A DNA stretch of 64,000 nt from Mytilisepta virgata. Lineage: Eukaryota > Mollusca > Bivalvia > Mytilida > Mytilidae. Of this stretch, positions 32,811 through 44,458 are shown in pieces (the stretch's first letter is position 1; every line of letters begins with the position of its first letter). A program made the position numbers and the translations under genes. The notes under the pieces are model-generated. The model was not told where the DNA came from, searched no databases, and saw nothing but the letters and a program-made list of their open reading frames with translations. Where the stretch lies: positions 25,684,150 through 25,748,149 of the forward strand of contig CM051514.1 in assembly GCA_028015205.1 (NCBI GenBank), in the 5' to 3' direction.

Positions 32811-35760
32811 GTTAATTTTGGGAGACAAATCATGCTCTACTGTTACACAACTATACCTAAGTTTTAACAGTGACTTTCATTACTGAAACAGTTTGAAGAA
32901 AAAATAATAATAAAACGTAACAGAATTGGCATTTACCAGTGTTTTAGGACAACAAGAAATTCATCTACCATTAAAACCGTATAAACATCACCTCTTTAAT
33001 CATTAAGGTCTTTAAAAAATTGTATAGTTATATGAAATATCCCCAAAATCGACTATGAGTCGTTAATTATTATTATTTTTTTTTATTCTTTGGCCTGATC
33101 AGGAATAACTAGCTTAAGATGCCGAACAATATGTTTGAAATTAATCATCCAAACTGTCACAAAGGCAACACGATATAATAAAGGTTTTCTCGGCAGAATA
33201 TTATTTGAAATTCGGAAACAATTGGTGAATCTCGTTTCAAAAATGGCCCGGTCTGATATATAGAGTCCACGTTGACACCCCACGGCTCCAACCAATTCTT
33301 AAAAAAACACGATTGGAGTTCAAGGAATATCAGGCTACGACACCACTTGGATGTGACCTTATAACCTCCCTAATCATTAGTACTTTCGACGAACTTACTT
33401 AGACACTTGAACCGATCACAATGAATAAAAATCCCATATTTGACAGCATGTCATCAAAAGTATATATGATACTATGTATACGTTCGTGTAAATACATGAA
33501 TTGTCATTTTGTTTTGTCGACACATGACAAAAGGTAAGGAAAAGGGGATACTACATTCCTTCAGACCTAGATAACACATGACAATACACTGTAGATAAAT
33601 AAAATATAGAGGTCGAAAGTGTGACCTTAAACAAATTGACAGAGAAACACTAAATGAATCTTAAAAATACTTATGTATTAAACAGCATTAAAAGTAGTAA
33701 AAACCCTCCTCTCAAAAACGCCGTATTAGGTACTGAGATAATTCATAAAGTTTACAAACTTTAAAACCACATCCTATATGCAGTGTCTTGTGGTTTCATG
33801 GTTTCAAGGTGTGTATACTAACTAACGAATAATTACCATAAGGTCACAAACATTTCATTTCCTTATAAATGTACATGTATTGCGAAAATAACTAATATAT
33901 TGAGGAAAGGTCAAAATAATGATACTTTTACTAAATAATCTGATCGATATTTAAATTTCTCTTTTTCTTGTTTGTAAGTAGAAATTATAATTTGTTTACC
34001 TGAAATTAATAGAATGGTCCGTTGACAGAACTTTGGAATTGAAACTCATAGTTCACAAATATTAGGTTAAATCATGAATGGTTTATCAGTAAGAACGAAA
34101 TACATAGTTTGTGATAAGGAAGTTTGAATGGAAGTATACATATACACGACCGAGCTACGCAAATAGCCTAATCAACGTTCCAGAATCTTTGTCCTAATAA
34201 ATTGTCCTTAATTATTCATTTTCAAAGTAATCGGTAAAGGCAAGACAAATATGTTTACCACCATTCATATTTACCCATGTCAGGCATGAACCATTACTAA
34301 AGTTAATTTTATCACGTTAGTTATATGTGGTCAGACACTGCTAATTGATATATGTACGACAAAGTAAACACACACTGATACGGACAATTTCAGATAAAGT
34401 CTTAAAACATTTCAGATAATGTCTCAAAACATTGGTCCTTTTCATTCATTTGTAGCATTTCACGGTTAAAAAATCAATAAGTCAATGAAAAAGTCCGAGA
34501 CCACACAAAAAACATATTATATACATGTATTTTTGTTGGAAGTATCATAAATTCATCGTTTTTGTTCTATTCCTTCATCACAGGTATTCACAGTATTATC
34601 TCCATGCCGCGCCAGACAGTTACCATGCACACACAGCTGCTTAACACAATCAATGACTAAATAAAGTCATGTAATCGGCTCTTCACTGTACACATTAAAA
34701 TGTCAAGTAGCCAAATCTGGGTCCATTCATGTATATGTTGTCAATACTTGTTAAAATTCGCACAGATACGTTATGACCCACTGCTTGTAGTACCATAAAA
34801 ATTTAGATGTCGACAAATTGTTCGGCTTACGGTTCACCGTCTAAATTTCCATGGTACCACAGTCTCTTATGGTCATCTACTCGGGTGCTCTGGAAGAGTA
34901 AGAGTGTCTGCTTCCTGCAGGACACCGCCGTGCTGACAATGTCAAATCCGGTATGAGGACGGGGCAACATCAATGGAACAGGTCTATTTTCAATTGGAAA
35001 ACGGTTGACTTCTCTAAAAACTATAACAAATTTTAATATCAAATATTGATCGCTAAATCTTTTTTAAGTAGTTTAATGATACAACCAATTCTCAATTTTC
35101 GTTTTCGGTCTACCCTAATGTTTTAAATAATATATTTCTGTTCTGTTCTTTGCGGGATCCTCGAAGGCCAAACTATTTGTTAGTCTTTACATATAACAAT
35201 ACTTCAATTTCACAGTTTTACAAATGTAATGAATGATATATTTTTTTCTCACCCTATGCATACATAATACATGAATTTTTCAACTAGATTAAATGTTGTA
35301 AACGCTTTTTTGTAAACGAAATATATATCAAATTCTTTTAAAGGAATGATAAATGTAAAAAGACGGCAGACAAAGGCGTTGAAGCAAAAGAACACACCTG
35401 TAAATCACACATTCTATGTTTATAAAATATGTATGACACGTAATTTTATCAAGTAACAAATGCGAATGCGTCTACAAGGTTAGATTGAAACGTTTGTCTG
35501 TACTTTTCCTCAGATGTAGCCTTGGACTATTTTTTTTCCAAAAGAAAAAATAACATTTACTGCAGAGGTCAATAACAAAACTGTACTGTATAAACATTAT
35601 ACAGTTTTTTTAGTGCAAGAATATACAGCTGGGTTCCGATCTCCCTAATTAATGCTCCATTGAAACGCTTAGAATTAAAGGAAAAAAGTTTTCAGTATTG
35701 ATTACAAAACCTTACCTTAGGTACTTCCCAACGTTATTTCTCCGGGTTTTTTAAATATTT
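32811..35760. other. No recognisable gene; repeat fragment at ~34860-34960
   Basis: A minus-strand frame at 34827-35042 includes 'ctgcaggaagcagacactct' and 'ccagagcacccgagtagat'. These recall the phrase 'gagcagaaactgcttac...ccggagcacctgggttcac' at 61220-61275, so both may be fragments of one repeat family. The rest is AT-rich without signal. Confidence 0.35.
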
Positions 35761-35763
35761 TTG

Positions 35764-35905
35764 AGGGATCCAGATAGAGACGGTCTACATCAAAAGCTGA
35801 TGAGATAAACAAAAAAGCTTCCTCGGCACATTTTATATTGGCAAATTTCCAATGAAGTTTATTAAACTAAAGGGATCCAGATAGAGACGGTCTACATCAA
35901 AAGCT
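35764..35905. repeat. 35-bp direct repeats around a 72-bp module
   Basis: The 35 bases starting AGGGATCCAGATAGAGACGG at 35764-35798 recur exactly at 35871-35905. Between them is a 72-bp module (GATGAGATAAACAAAAAAGC...) that recurs at 37421-37492 with one visible difference, without the 35-bp flanks. Confidence 0.9.
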
Positions 35906-36935
35906 AGTATTTCGTTGCTTGTTTGTAATTTAATTTCTTAAAATTGTAAAATACTTGGATACCAATATACATGTATGTATATACATATATTTATTTGAAA
36001 AAAAAACATCACCCCATTACAAACGGGACAATCAGTACCGGGGTTGCGTTCGAATATACTTTATACTAGTAATAAAAAACAAAAGAATTGAAAATTCAGA
36101 CGAGACGAGTAATACAGCGTCTAAAATGTATTAACATTAAGTATGTTTAAGATAATCGAAAGTTACTAAATATACCTGTATCTTCGTGCTGAATGACAAA
36201 AAAGACATGAGCTAAGGGCATATTATTCAGTAAACGTGAGGAAGTATATAACACAGATATTATATATCTCATATTTCAATTCTTTTCTCTCTCATAGAAA
36301 ATGAATTTTTAAAATCAGTTTTAAATATTTGGTCCATTTCATCACCCTTCAACAATAAGTTAAGGCAATGAGACGGATCATTGAAGCTCAACCCTTAAAG
36401 CTGCCTAAGCTTCCCTTACTAGTAACTCTGTTGTTATGGCTATAGCTCTGCTCTCATTCCATTTATCAATGAACCTGCTTTAAGTGGTCTATGTTATATT
36501 TTCGGATTTCTTTATTCTTTTAGATGGGCACAACTGCAGGCCTTCAAGTGGTTTTTGGTCCAAAATAGGGCCTTTTATAGGGCCGAATTTCTTGAAAAAT
36601 AGGGTATAATAGGGCAAATGTAATAATATATAGGGAAATTATAGAGATATTTATCTCTACTTTATGCCTTTTCTACTTAAAATACTATATGAAATACAAA
36701 CCTATTTGTGTGATAATTAAAAAGAGACTTGTACCAATAAAATCATACAACGTACATGTATACGCACTTTAATCAAGTCTTGAAGATGACTGCACCACAG
36801 TATACCATGAAGAATAAATTGCTTCGCTGAGCGCAGCTGGATACGACCGCAGAGCTCCAACCCTGAACAATTGGGGCAAAAAATAGACACAATATTCGCA
36901 CTTGATACACGTCTGAATTTGGATTGTAATTAAAC

Positions 36936-37980
36936 ATTTGACACATAATAGGTTCCTGACACAGAATAACTGAAATCAAAGAACTTAGAATTGGTTATAT
37001 GATTTGAATTTATATTCAATTTTTTGCTTCTTGTGCAATACAATATAATTTAAAAATATAAAAAAAATATAATTTACCCCTTTTTTAGCTTTTGTGCAAT
37101 ACACTATGAAGTTGCACATTGACCCCCTCCCAAAAAAACCCCAAAAAACAATAAAATTTATTGTAACCCCCCTTTTTTTTGCTAAAAAAAATTTGAAATT
37201 TTCTTTTTAATTTATGAAATATGAAATGAGAAAAAAATAGCCCCCCCCTTCCCAATTTCTCATTTACCCCCTAAATTTTGTTTTTAAATCCCCCCCCCAT
37301 TTCTTTATACTTTGCAACCATAACAGCCCATTTAAATACACCATAAACGTATTAAAATAGAAAATGACATCATAGTCATGGATGGCAAATTTTAAATATA
37401 CATAATTTAAAAGCAGTTTAGATGAGATAAACAAAAAAGCTTCCTCAGCACATTTTATATTGGCAAATTTCCAATGAAGTTTATTAAACTAAAGTAATTG
37501 GCAAATTTCCAATGGAATTTGTTAATAATCAAGTTTTGATAGCAGGGCACATATATCAATTTCTTGCTATTGCGCAATATTGTGCAATTGAAGATTTCTT
37601 GCTATTGAGCAATAGTGTGTAATTGAAAATTTCTTGAAATATTTGACACATAATATGTTTCTGACACAGAATAACTGAAATCAAAGAACTTAGAATTGGT
37701 CATATGATTTGAATTTATATACAATTTTTTGCTTCTTGTTCAATACAATATGCTGTGGAGAATTGCCCCCCCCCCCCAAAAAAAAATAATTTACCCCTTT
37801 TTTAGCTTTTGTGCAATACACTATGAAGTTGCCCTGTGACCCCCCCTCCATAAAAAAAAACAATAAAATTTATTGTAACCCCCCCCCGCCCTTCTTTTGC
37901 TAAAAAAAATTTGAAATTTTCTTTTTAATTTATGAAATATGAAATGAGAAAAAAATTGCCCCCCTCCCCAATTTCTCATT
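36936..37980. repeat. ~0.3-kb segment duplicated with ~705-bp offset
   Basis: 36936-37260 and 37641-37980 share 'atttgacacataata', 'gacacagaataactgaaatc', 'caaagaacttagaattggt' and a run of C-tract/A-tract phrases ending 'gaaatatgaaatgagaaaaa'. Homopolymer C tracts differ in length between copies. A copy of the 72-bp module (37421-37492) lies in the interval. Confidence 0.88.
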
Positions 37981-37984
37981 TACC

Positions 37985-38436
37985 AGACCAATTTGAAAAC
38001 GGGACCAAAAATTAAGAATCTAAATACACGGTTAGATTCGGCATATGAAAGAACCCCAATAGTTCAATATTTGATGAAATCAAACCAAGTTTAATTTTGG
38101 ACCCTTTTGGCCCCTAATTCCTAAACTGTTGGGACCAAAACTCCCAAAATCAATCCCAACCTTCCTTTTGTGGTCATAAACCTTGTGTTTAAATTTCATA
38201 GATTTCTATTTACTTATACTAAAGTTATTGTGCAAAAACCAAGAAAAATGCTTATTGGGCCCAAAATCAATCCTAACCTTCCTTTTGTGGTCATAAACCT
38301 TGTGTTTAAATTTCATAGATTTCTATTAACTTATACTAAAGTTATAGTGCGAAAACCAAATGTCTTCGGACGACGACGACGACGACGACGCCAACGTCAT
38401 ACCAATATACGACCGCAAAAATTTTGCGGTCGTATA
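37985..38436 (+). mobile_element. Non-autonomous Helentron/pearl-like element
   Basis: A left unique region ('caatttgaaaacgggacc...') is followed by a 117-bp core repeat starting at 38143 and 38260, then a (GAC)n tract at ~38368-38391. The right end is a perfect 31-nt palindrome at 38406-38436 (15-bp arms with outer sequence TATACGACCGCAAAA and one central base). Core repeat, trinucleotide microsatellite and terminal hairpin in this order are the architecture of pearl-type elements described in oysters and of Helentron-derived elements. The left end is approximate. The 104-codon frame at 38170-38484 is a repeat artefact. Confidence 0.7.
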
Positions 38437-38596
38437 AAAACCAAGACAACTTTGATATTCATCAACCAAGATTGGGGAACCTAACTATTTTAATTTTCGA
38501 CCAATTAATTCTACTTTGTAGTGCTAATATAGGAAAAAGGGCCATTTTATGCCAAGATATAGGGATTATAGGGCAGGGTTCTCGCTAAGGCGCGTA

Positions 38597-38648
38597 CATG
38601 CGTCCTGGACGCGTCATCCTTCAAACTCATGCGTCCCTGGGACGCATG
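38597..38648. repeat. GC-rich palindromic patch
   Basis: CATGCGTCC-CTG-GGACGCATG at 38628-38648 is a perfect 9-bp-stem hairpin. A related ATGCGTCCTGGACGCG lies 30 bp upstream. The GC content contrasts sharply with the surroundings. Confidence 0.7.
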
Positions 38649-38859
38649 TAGATCTAATCAGCTGCGTCTGAAGACCGTAATTTTCATTAAAAATCTCGAG
38701 CCGCCATTTTAGGGCATTTTAAAAAAGATAGGGATTTTACAGGAAAAATAGGAAACTTAGGCGGGCTTGAAGGCCTACAACTGGAGATATATAAATTAAT
38801 TGAAGAAACATGTAAATACATTGTAAAAGCGCGTCAAAATTGTGTTGGAAACCAATATC

Positions 38860-38990
38860 GGATCCATAAAGGACAACTCAAATGAGCAAACTTAGCGTAT
38901 TTGTCGTATTAGAATAGATATAATTCTTTGGGTTATAGAGTTGTGGTCATTTACACACGGGCTGGGCCTTTATATACTTTATGACATTTG
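38860..38990. repeat. Half-copy of the fold-back element at 40225-40405
   Basis: Shares 'aatgagcaaa', 'ttagcgtatttgtc', 'gttatagagttgtggtcat' and 'ggctgggcctttatat' with 40190-40298. The second arm is missing. Homology extends about 60 bp outside the hairpin arm of the other copy. Confidence 0.75.
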
Positions 38991-40224
38991 ATGTGAGACC
39001 AGATGTCTTCAAATCTTCATGCATTTAACTGTGACTTACTTCACCTTCACCCTTATTTCTGTGCATGTACGTGTAACAGTCATAAGTCTTACGAAAACAT
39101 GTTTGTCGCAGTAAAGAGTTTGACATGTAAAAGTTAATGTCTGCCCTTCGCTTTGTACATGTATATAATTACATTTAAATATTCATAAACATTCTGCAAT
39201 ACCAAATTTTATACACTGCATATTTCAACAAATGTTGTCTTATCAGCAATTCCGGTGCATCTGGGTCATGACGAAACTGGTGACTAAACATTACGATGTT
39301 TATTACTTATAGAAGTAGGGCAATTGTTCCCTGCGTTTATTTCACTTCTGTGGCCAGATTAAAAAAGCCGCCCAATGCCTTCTAAAATTTATCTCTCGGA
39401 GTATATAGCATGCTATATGGTCTCTTATGTTAATTTAATTAACAAATAAGTAACTTTACTTTTGTCTACGTATGGGAGATGGTTTTTACACAAATTTGCC
39501 AATTTAACGTCTTTAAGACTGCTGTTAAAGTGACACACAGAACCAAAACGATTCTTTTGCTGTATGTCATTTTATGTATCGTCTTTCGCATGACAGTAGA
39601 AGGGTTTTGGTTCTCAGTGTCCTTCTTGGCAATATTTCAAAAAGTGATATAAAATTCTTGGCAATGGACCCTCTGTACACGACATTTGGAGACAGACTCA
39701 CAAACGATTAAGCATAACATTTCTGTTTGTTCATATAAAAATTCATTCCATACAATCGTTTACGGTAAAAATAAAGTAAATATTTAAGACTCTAATATAC
39801 TTAATATATGTATTACTCGATATATCCACTTTTAGCACATGCGTATAGAGGCTTGTAGGTAAAAGCGGATTGGGTAAGCTTTAATGACAAAATTATTTTT
39901 TCTGTACGAAATTGGTAATCATGCTATACAACCACAATAGTTGTGTACAACAACAATTATAATAACAATTATAATAACAATGTTTTACACTGCAATACAC
40001 ATTAACGCTGGCCGCGTCATCTTGATTTTGAATGACGTGACGGTTACCGGTAGGTATTTCAAATAATGCGTTCCATTATTTTTTCTTGTGTAAATAATGA
40101 ATTATATTATTTGAATGTGTAAATGGTTATCTCACGAAAAAAGTTTAATCCCATATTAATCGTGAGAAACATGGAACCGGATCCATATAGGACAACTAAA
40201 ATGAGCAAAATTAGCGTATTTGTC

Positions 40225-40405
40225 ATATTAGAATAGAAATGATTCTTAGGGGTTATAGAGTTGTGGTCATTTACACACTGGCTGGGCCTTTATATTCTTA
40301 TTTTATACCTCGCTATAGCTCGGTATAAAATAATCAAATATAAAGGCCTAGCCCATGTGTAAATGACAACAACTCTATAAATCCCATTAATTATTTCTCA
40401 ATTAT
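40225..40405. mobile_element. Long-arm fold-back element
   Basis: The core 40253-40380 consists of two ~58-bp arms (outer 'ttatagagttgtggtcattt', inner 'ttattttatacc') that pair with only a few mismatches around a 12-base loop TCGCTATAGCTC. Weaker pairing continues 20-25 bp outward on both sides. No coding capacity. Confidence 0.85.
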
Positions 40406-40628
40406 AAAATTCACTGTTATGAGTGAAACAAATACAGAGGAATGTGGCCCTGCTTCTTAAGAATAAGATGGAAATCCGTGAGAGTTATAAGCAAATGTTA
40501 AATTCTGTAAAAACAGACGAGTATAGATCTCGTGTATAGCCTTGTCCATACATAAGTGTTTCCATTATGCTATTCATTTTTAGCATTGTTTAGTTATTGC
40601 TTTGGGCCTTTTGTACAACTCATGAGTC

Positions 40629-40905
40629 TTAAGGTATCCGGACCATAATAGATCATGTTCAAAAATTGTATCTTTTTGACCGTGAATGGCTGAACCAAAC
40701 AATTTAAAGCTGAAATTTCATATATATATTTTTCACAAGTTGAAACCCATTTTATTGTTTATATGCAGAGTCTGTAAAAATATGTTAGTTATATTGGAAT
40801 TTCCGAAGTTTGCCGATAATTACCGAGGTCATTTCAATTGCGTTGTATGGAACATCCGGGAACTTTTGAATAATCACGTGGTCATTTATGGTCCGGATAC
40901 CTTAA
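40629..40905. mobile_element. MITE with perfect TIRs at TTAA sites
   Basis: TTAAGGTATCCGGACCATAA at 40629-40648 and its exact complement at 40886-40905. If TTAA is the target duplication the element is 269 bp with 16-bp TIRs, which would fit piggyBac-type target use; a 3-bp TTA/TAA duplication of Harbinger type is the alternative. A diverged relative is at 9650-9885. The 75-codon plus-strand frame inside is not thought to be a gene. Confidence 0.85.
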
Positions 40906-41563
40906 ATCGATGAAATATTCACATCTTGTGAATCAAACACGTCATCATAGAATATTTATCAGTTTGTTTTGTTCTAAAGATAATGTTATTGCTTAAGCTA
41001 TGAAAATATTACAGTCTGTGATTTTCCAGTGGTCTAACAATTTTAATCTATTGCTGCACTGGCACTGTGCAGTTATAACAGCTTAATTATCAAGATATAT
41101 ATTCAAATAATTAATTATCGCTTCTTCAAGAAAATATAAATCATCTGAAATATTCCATGCGAAACATTTACTTAAATCTAAGGGTACAGCGATAAATTCA
41201 TATTAACATGAATGTCTAAAATGACAATTTCGTAATCAAATTGACTTTAATCTAGAACGTACAAAATTAATTTCCGCATTTCATTGCAATTTTTCATTTG
41301 CTACCAATCATTGAAATAAATGAGGTGAAAAAAAAATTAAAAATTAAAAACCACCGTTAGAATTTGTTTATGTTATTTTCATTACAACTGCCAAACTGCA
41401 AAATGTCAATGCAGCATTAAAATTGATTTTCGATTAAAGCAATTCCTTATCTCCTCAATTATGATTTAAGAGTCAGACATTCGACACTCGTTGGATTTGA
41501 CGTCAAACGGATTATATTGTATGTTTCCGAATATTTACGAGTTCCGGTTCATTTTCAGTTAAA

Positions 41564-41743
41564 TAATTATATAATAGTTACTTATGCAGAGGGCATTACC
41601 ATGAAATATAGACTGCCCAAGGAACAGTAGGATTGACTGAAACACCGATAATGGCCAAACTGCATTGAAATCAATACTTCTGTCAAGAGGGCTCTCTATG
41701 TTTTATGATAATGCCCTCTGCATAATTAACTATTATATAATTA
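41564..41743. mobile_element. Fold-back MITE, ~180 bp, 43-bp arms
   Basis: The left arm starts TAATTATATAATAGTTACTT and the right arm is its complement with about three differences; both contain 'atgcagagggcatta'. The unique centre is about 93 bp. Confidence 0.85.
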
Positions 41744-42201
41744 TACATTATTCCATTTTATGCCGTCAAAATCAACCTCGGATAACTCGAACAATTTTTT
41801 GTATAGTCCCTTCAACTTCGACTTATCAAGGTTGGATATGTATACACACATGTATTAAAAATTTTACCGTTTTATATACATGCATTGAAATAGCATATCC
41901 AATATGTGATTGCAAAAGAAATACTCCGACAATTGCATGATCCCCAAGCGGATTGAAATCACATGGGCCCAAAGAGCAATCGTATCCTGCTACGCATTTA
42001 TGACACGTCGTGACATTTGATACTCCAAGTGGATTAAAAGAATCAAGACAAAGAATTATTATATAAGCTTCAATCATAATTTTCAATTAACTTGTAATGT
42101 ATTTTTCAATTAACAGATTTATCAAACAATTTAATATTTAAAATACTATACTTCTGTAAGAAAAATAACTGTTAAGTTTTGAAGGTAAGACATTATAAAA
42201 T

Positions 42202-42352
42202 AATTCATGGCAGCCATATATTCGTTGGAGATTTTAATATGGGTAACATTATTTGAGCAAAATTTTATATCGAGCGTTCGCGAGGGGTAACTTTTAAGCA
42301 AATAATGTTACCTATATTAAAATCTAATACGCATATATGGCTTCCATCAATT
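42202..42352. mobile_element. Fold-back MITE, ~150 bp, 60-bp arms
   Basis: The left arm (42202-42262) and right arm (42292-42352) pair at about 85-90%, sharing 'gattttaatat' and 'gtaacattatttg'. The loop contains CGAGCGTTCGCGAGG, a GC-rich apex like those of the neighbouring fold-backs. Confidence 0.82.
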
Positions 42353-42639
42353 ATATGACGCCAATTTTAATTTTTCAAACCTCTGAAAAAATAATCCAAA
42401 CCGGTATAAAAGTAAACACAATAATTTTGATATCAATAAAACTTACTTTTTATTTGATTTTTTTTGTACTTTTGGGGCCAAAAAAAAAACACAATTGTAG
42501 TATTTCCCCTTTCTTAAAGTCTCTCGGGTGAGATTCCAAAAAAAGATCGAAAAGTTTAATAAATATTTATTTGCAAAGGGAAGCAGCACACCATATTAGA
42601 ATTATTCTTAAAGTACCGGTAATAAGGTTGTCGAAAGAC

Positions 42640-42790
42640 GAGTATACAAACGAGGGCGAGAAAGAAAATAATGTGGTACTGTGCAGTAATATAATGAATC
42701 ACAAAAAACCGAAATAAATTTGATGCACTGTATGGCCATTTCGTTGACTGACAATTCATCAGCAGTGCTCGAGATCAAAATATCGTAAAC
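42640..42790 (-). repeat. Dispersed coding-like fragment, related copy at 59470-59575
   Basis: The minus strand translates to STADELSVNEMAIQCIKFIS followed by VFCD. The plus strand at 59475-59550 translates to the same peptide with one change (NK for NE) and the same VFCD continuation. Conservation in one frame suggests a dispersed gene or element fragment; I do not recognise the protein. Confidence 0.55.
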
Positions 42791-43157
42791 CCGGTTAAAG
42801 ATATAGTGATGAATTGATAAGCACAACCATCAAAAACCAAAACAATTAAAACAAACAGTAATTAATCCAATGAGAAAACACAGTTTTTGTGAAGGAAAAA
42901 CGAGATATTAAACTTTTTAAGTCAGATAGGATTTAGATTGTTTATAATTATAAATGACTATGCTACAAATGATGACAAGAAACTAATAAGTTTATTTAAT
43001 GACGAATGATTAAGTTTGTAAAAAAATCAATTCAAAAGAAATTTACATAGATGTATATTCTCTGATTGAAGCTGCAGTATAAATCTTTTTATTGCACACT
43101 TTTATTTTACTTATTATACTTAACGCAAAATACTTTGTTTTGATTGGCTTAGAAAAG

Positions 43158-43313
43158 GGTGATAATTTAATCCATTACACCGCTCAGGGTGATAATCTAA
43201 TCTATTGCCCTCGTAGATGGAGTATATTACAAAACAACATGTAAGAATGTGTATAAGAACATGATAGATCAAATTATCACACTGAACCATGTGATGGATT
43301 TAATTATCACCCT
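43158..43313. mobile_element. Nested fold-back element
   Basis: The word GGGTGATAATTTAATCCAT at 43158-43176 has a one-mismatch complement ending at 43313. A second pair of diverged copies (starting at ~43197 and ending near 43282) is nested inside, in the same relative orientation. Two inverted pairs of one word, one inside the other, imply duplication of the terminal motif. Confidence 0.7.
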
Positions 43314-43360
43314 CTCAATTTAAATAATTAAGAAAATAAATAGCTATATTGAGAATATAC

Positions 43361-43501
43361 ATGTAATAACCTCAACATTTCCGATGTCGAGTCTATGTTC
43401 ATTGCCAATCTCAGCTTCGCCTTGGTAATAATCCAATCTACCTCGCTGAGTTGTTCATATATTGTTCCTGTTGTTGATTCAGACAGATATTTACGTAAGA
43501 A
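43361..43501 (-). CDS. Isolated coding-like exon, unknown protein
   Basis: A minus-strand acceptor ('gcgatattgttttcag') opens a 47-codon frame starting FLRKYLSESTTGTIYEQLSE and continuing VDWIITKAKLRLAMN, with amphipathic helical character and mixed codon use. Possible donors are GTTATT (exon end 43371) or GTATAT (exon end 43361). No partner exon in compatible phase was found within 5 kb. I do not recognise the family; it could be one exon of a long gene extending beyond this region, or a decayed copy. Confidence 0.4.
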
Positions 43502-43519
43502 CTGAAAACAATATCGCTT

Positions 43520-44440
43520 TTGGAACAAACAAACACACACACAGATATCTGGATTTCAATTAAATAATTTGGCTTTTAGGACAAACAAACACACACGCAC
43601 ATATCTGGATTTCCATTAAATAAATTGGCTTCGAGTACCAATGACGTAACATGCGCAAACGGTACATTAGATAATCTAGTGTATGGGGACAAAAATCCTA
43701 TGACAGGAAATTAATTTCAGAAGGTCATTGTGCGCTACATTAATTTCTGCAATTCAGCGCATATTATTCCTGCCTGAAAATAGAACTGTTTGAAAATTTC
43801 AAATTTAATTTCCTTACAGCCTTACCATTGAAAATGATGGACTGCAAAATGTTGTAGCAACAATGATTTTTTTCATTGCTCGAAATTTAAAAAAAAAAGT
43901 CTTCCAGTTTGCAAAGACAAGCCTTCACAAATTGCACTTATGGTGTTTTATATCTAATGAAGTGAATTTTACTTCCTGTTTAAGACATAATTGATGGTTT
44001 AGTTTCATCATTAATGTGTCTTCTTCACAGTGACAGATTTGTTACGATGATATATATATTTTTTATGCTTAATAATTCGTTAGCAGTAGTTTTCCATGAC
44101 TAGTTACATAACCTACTGGTGATTGTAAAACCCTTGCTTAATTTCTTCTATATTGGGTTATTCTACACTTACACACTTTTTCCCTATCTACAAAGTAATT
44201 TTGCGCATTTAGTGTAATTAATGATGGTTATACACATGTATACATGAAAAAGATGAATTGGTCTGCCAAATAAAGAGTATGTCTGATATGCTATATTTTC
44301 GTTGTTAAAATCTGTGAGGCATTGAAAGGTTAGTTGTAATAGTTTCTTACATGAGTTCAAAGTGAAGACTGGAAAATTTTGAACGAGTTTTTAGAATTCA
44401 AGTCTTTCCCGAGTGTACTGGGCGCAGCGGAACGAGTGGA
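43520..44440. other. No recognisable gene
   Basis: AT-rich. Contains a short duplicated phrase 'aacaaacaaacacacac...atatctggatttc' at ~43527-43560 and ~43580-43612. Confidence 0.4.
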
Positions 44441-44458
44441 ATGGCGCTGAAATTTAAC

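Larger units (their letters stand above)
36531..38783. mobile_element. Possible TIR-bounded relic with nested repeats
   Basis: The 18 bases CAACTGCAGGCCTTCAAG at 36531-36548 match the reverse complement of 38766-38783 at about 15 positions, including an unbroken AGGCCTTCAAG. Both inner sides are rich in 'atagggatt' and 'atagggcc' phrases, as if derived from one arm. Between them lie the duplicated A/T and C-run block, the 72-bp module and the Helentron-like element. No target duplication is visible (flanks GATGGGCA and GAGATATA), so the end assignment is tentative. Confidence 0.45.

Noticed and set aside
38170..38484. 104-codon frame with a poly-Arg stretch
   Set aside because: It spans two 117-bp core repeats and the (GAC)n tract of a Helentron-like element; the Arg run is the microsatellite read in frame.
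41826..42086. 86-codon minus-strand frame with Cys-rich centre and a repeated FNPLG
   Set aside because: No family recognised; it lies between two MITEs and lacks start or splice support.
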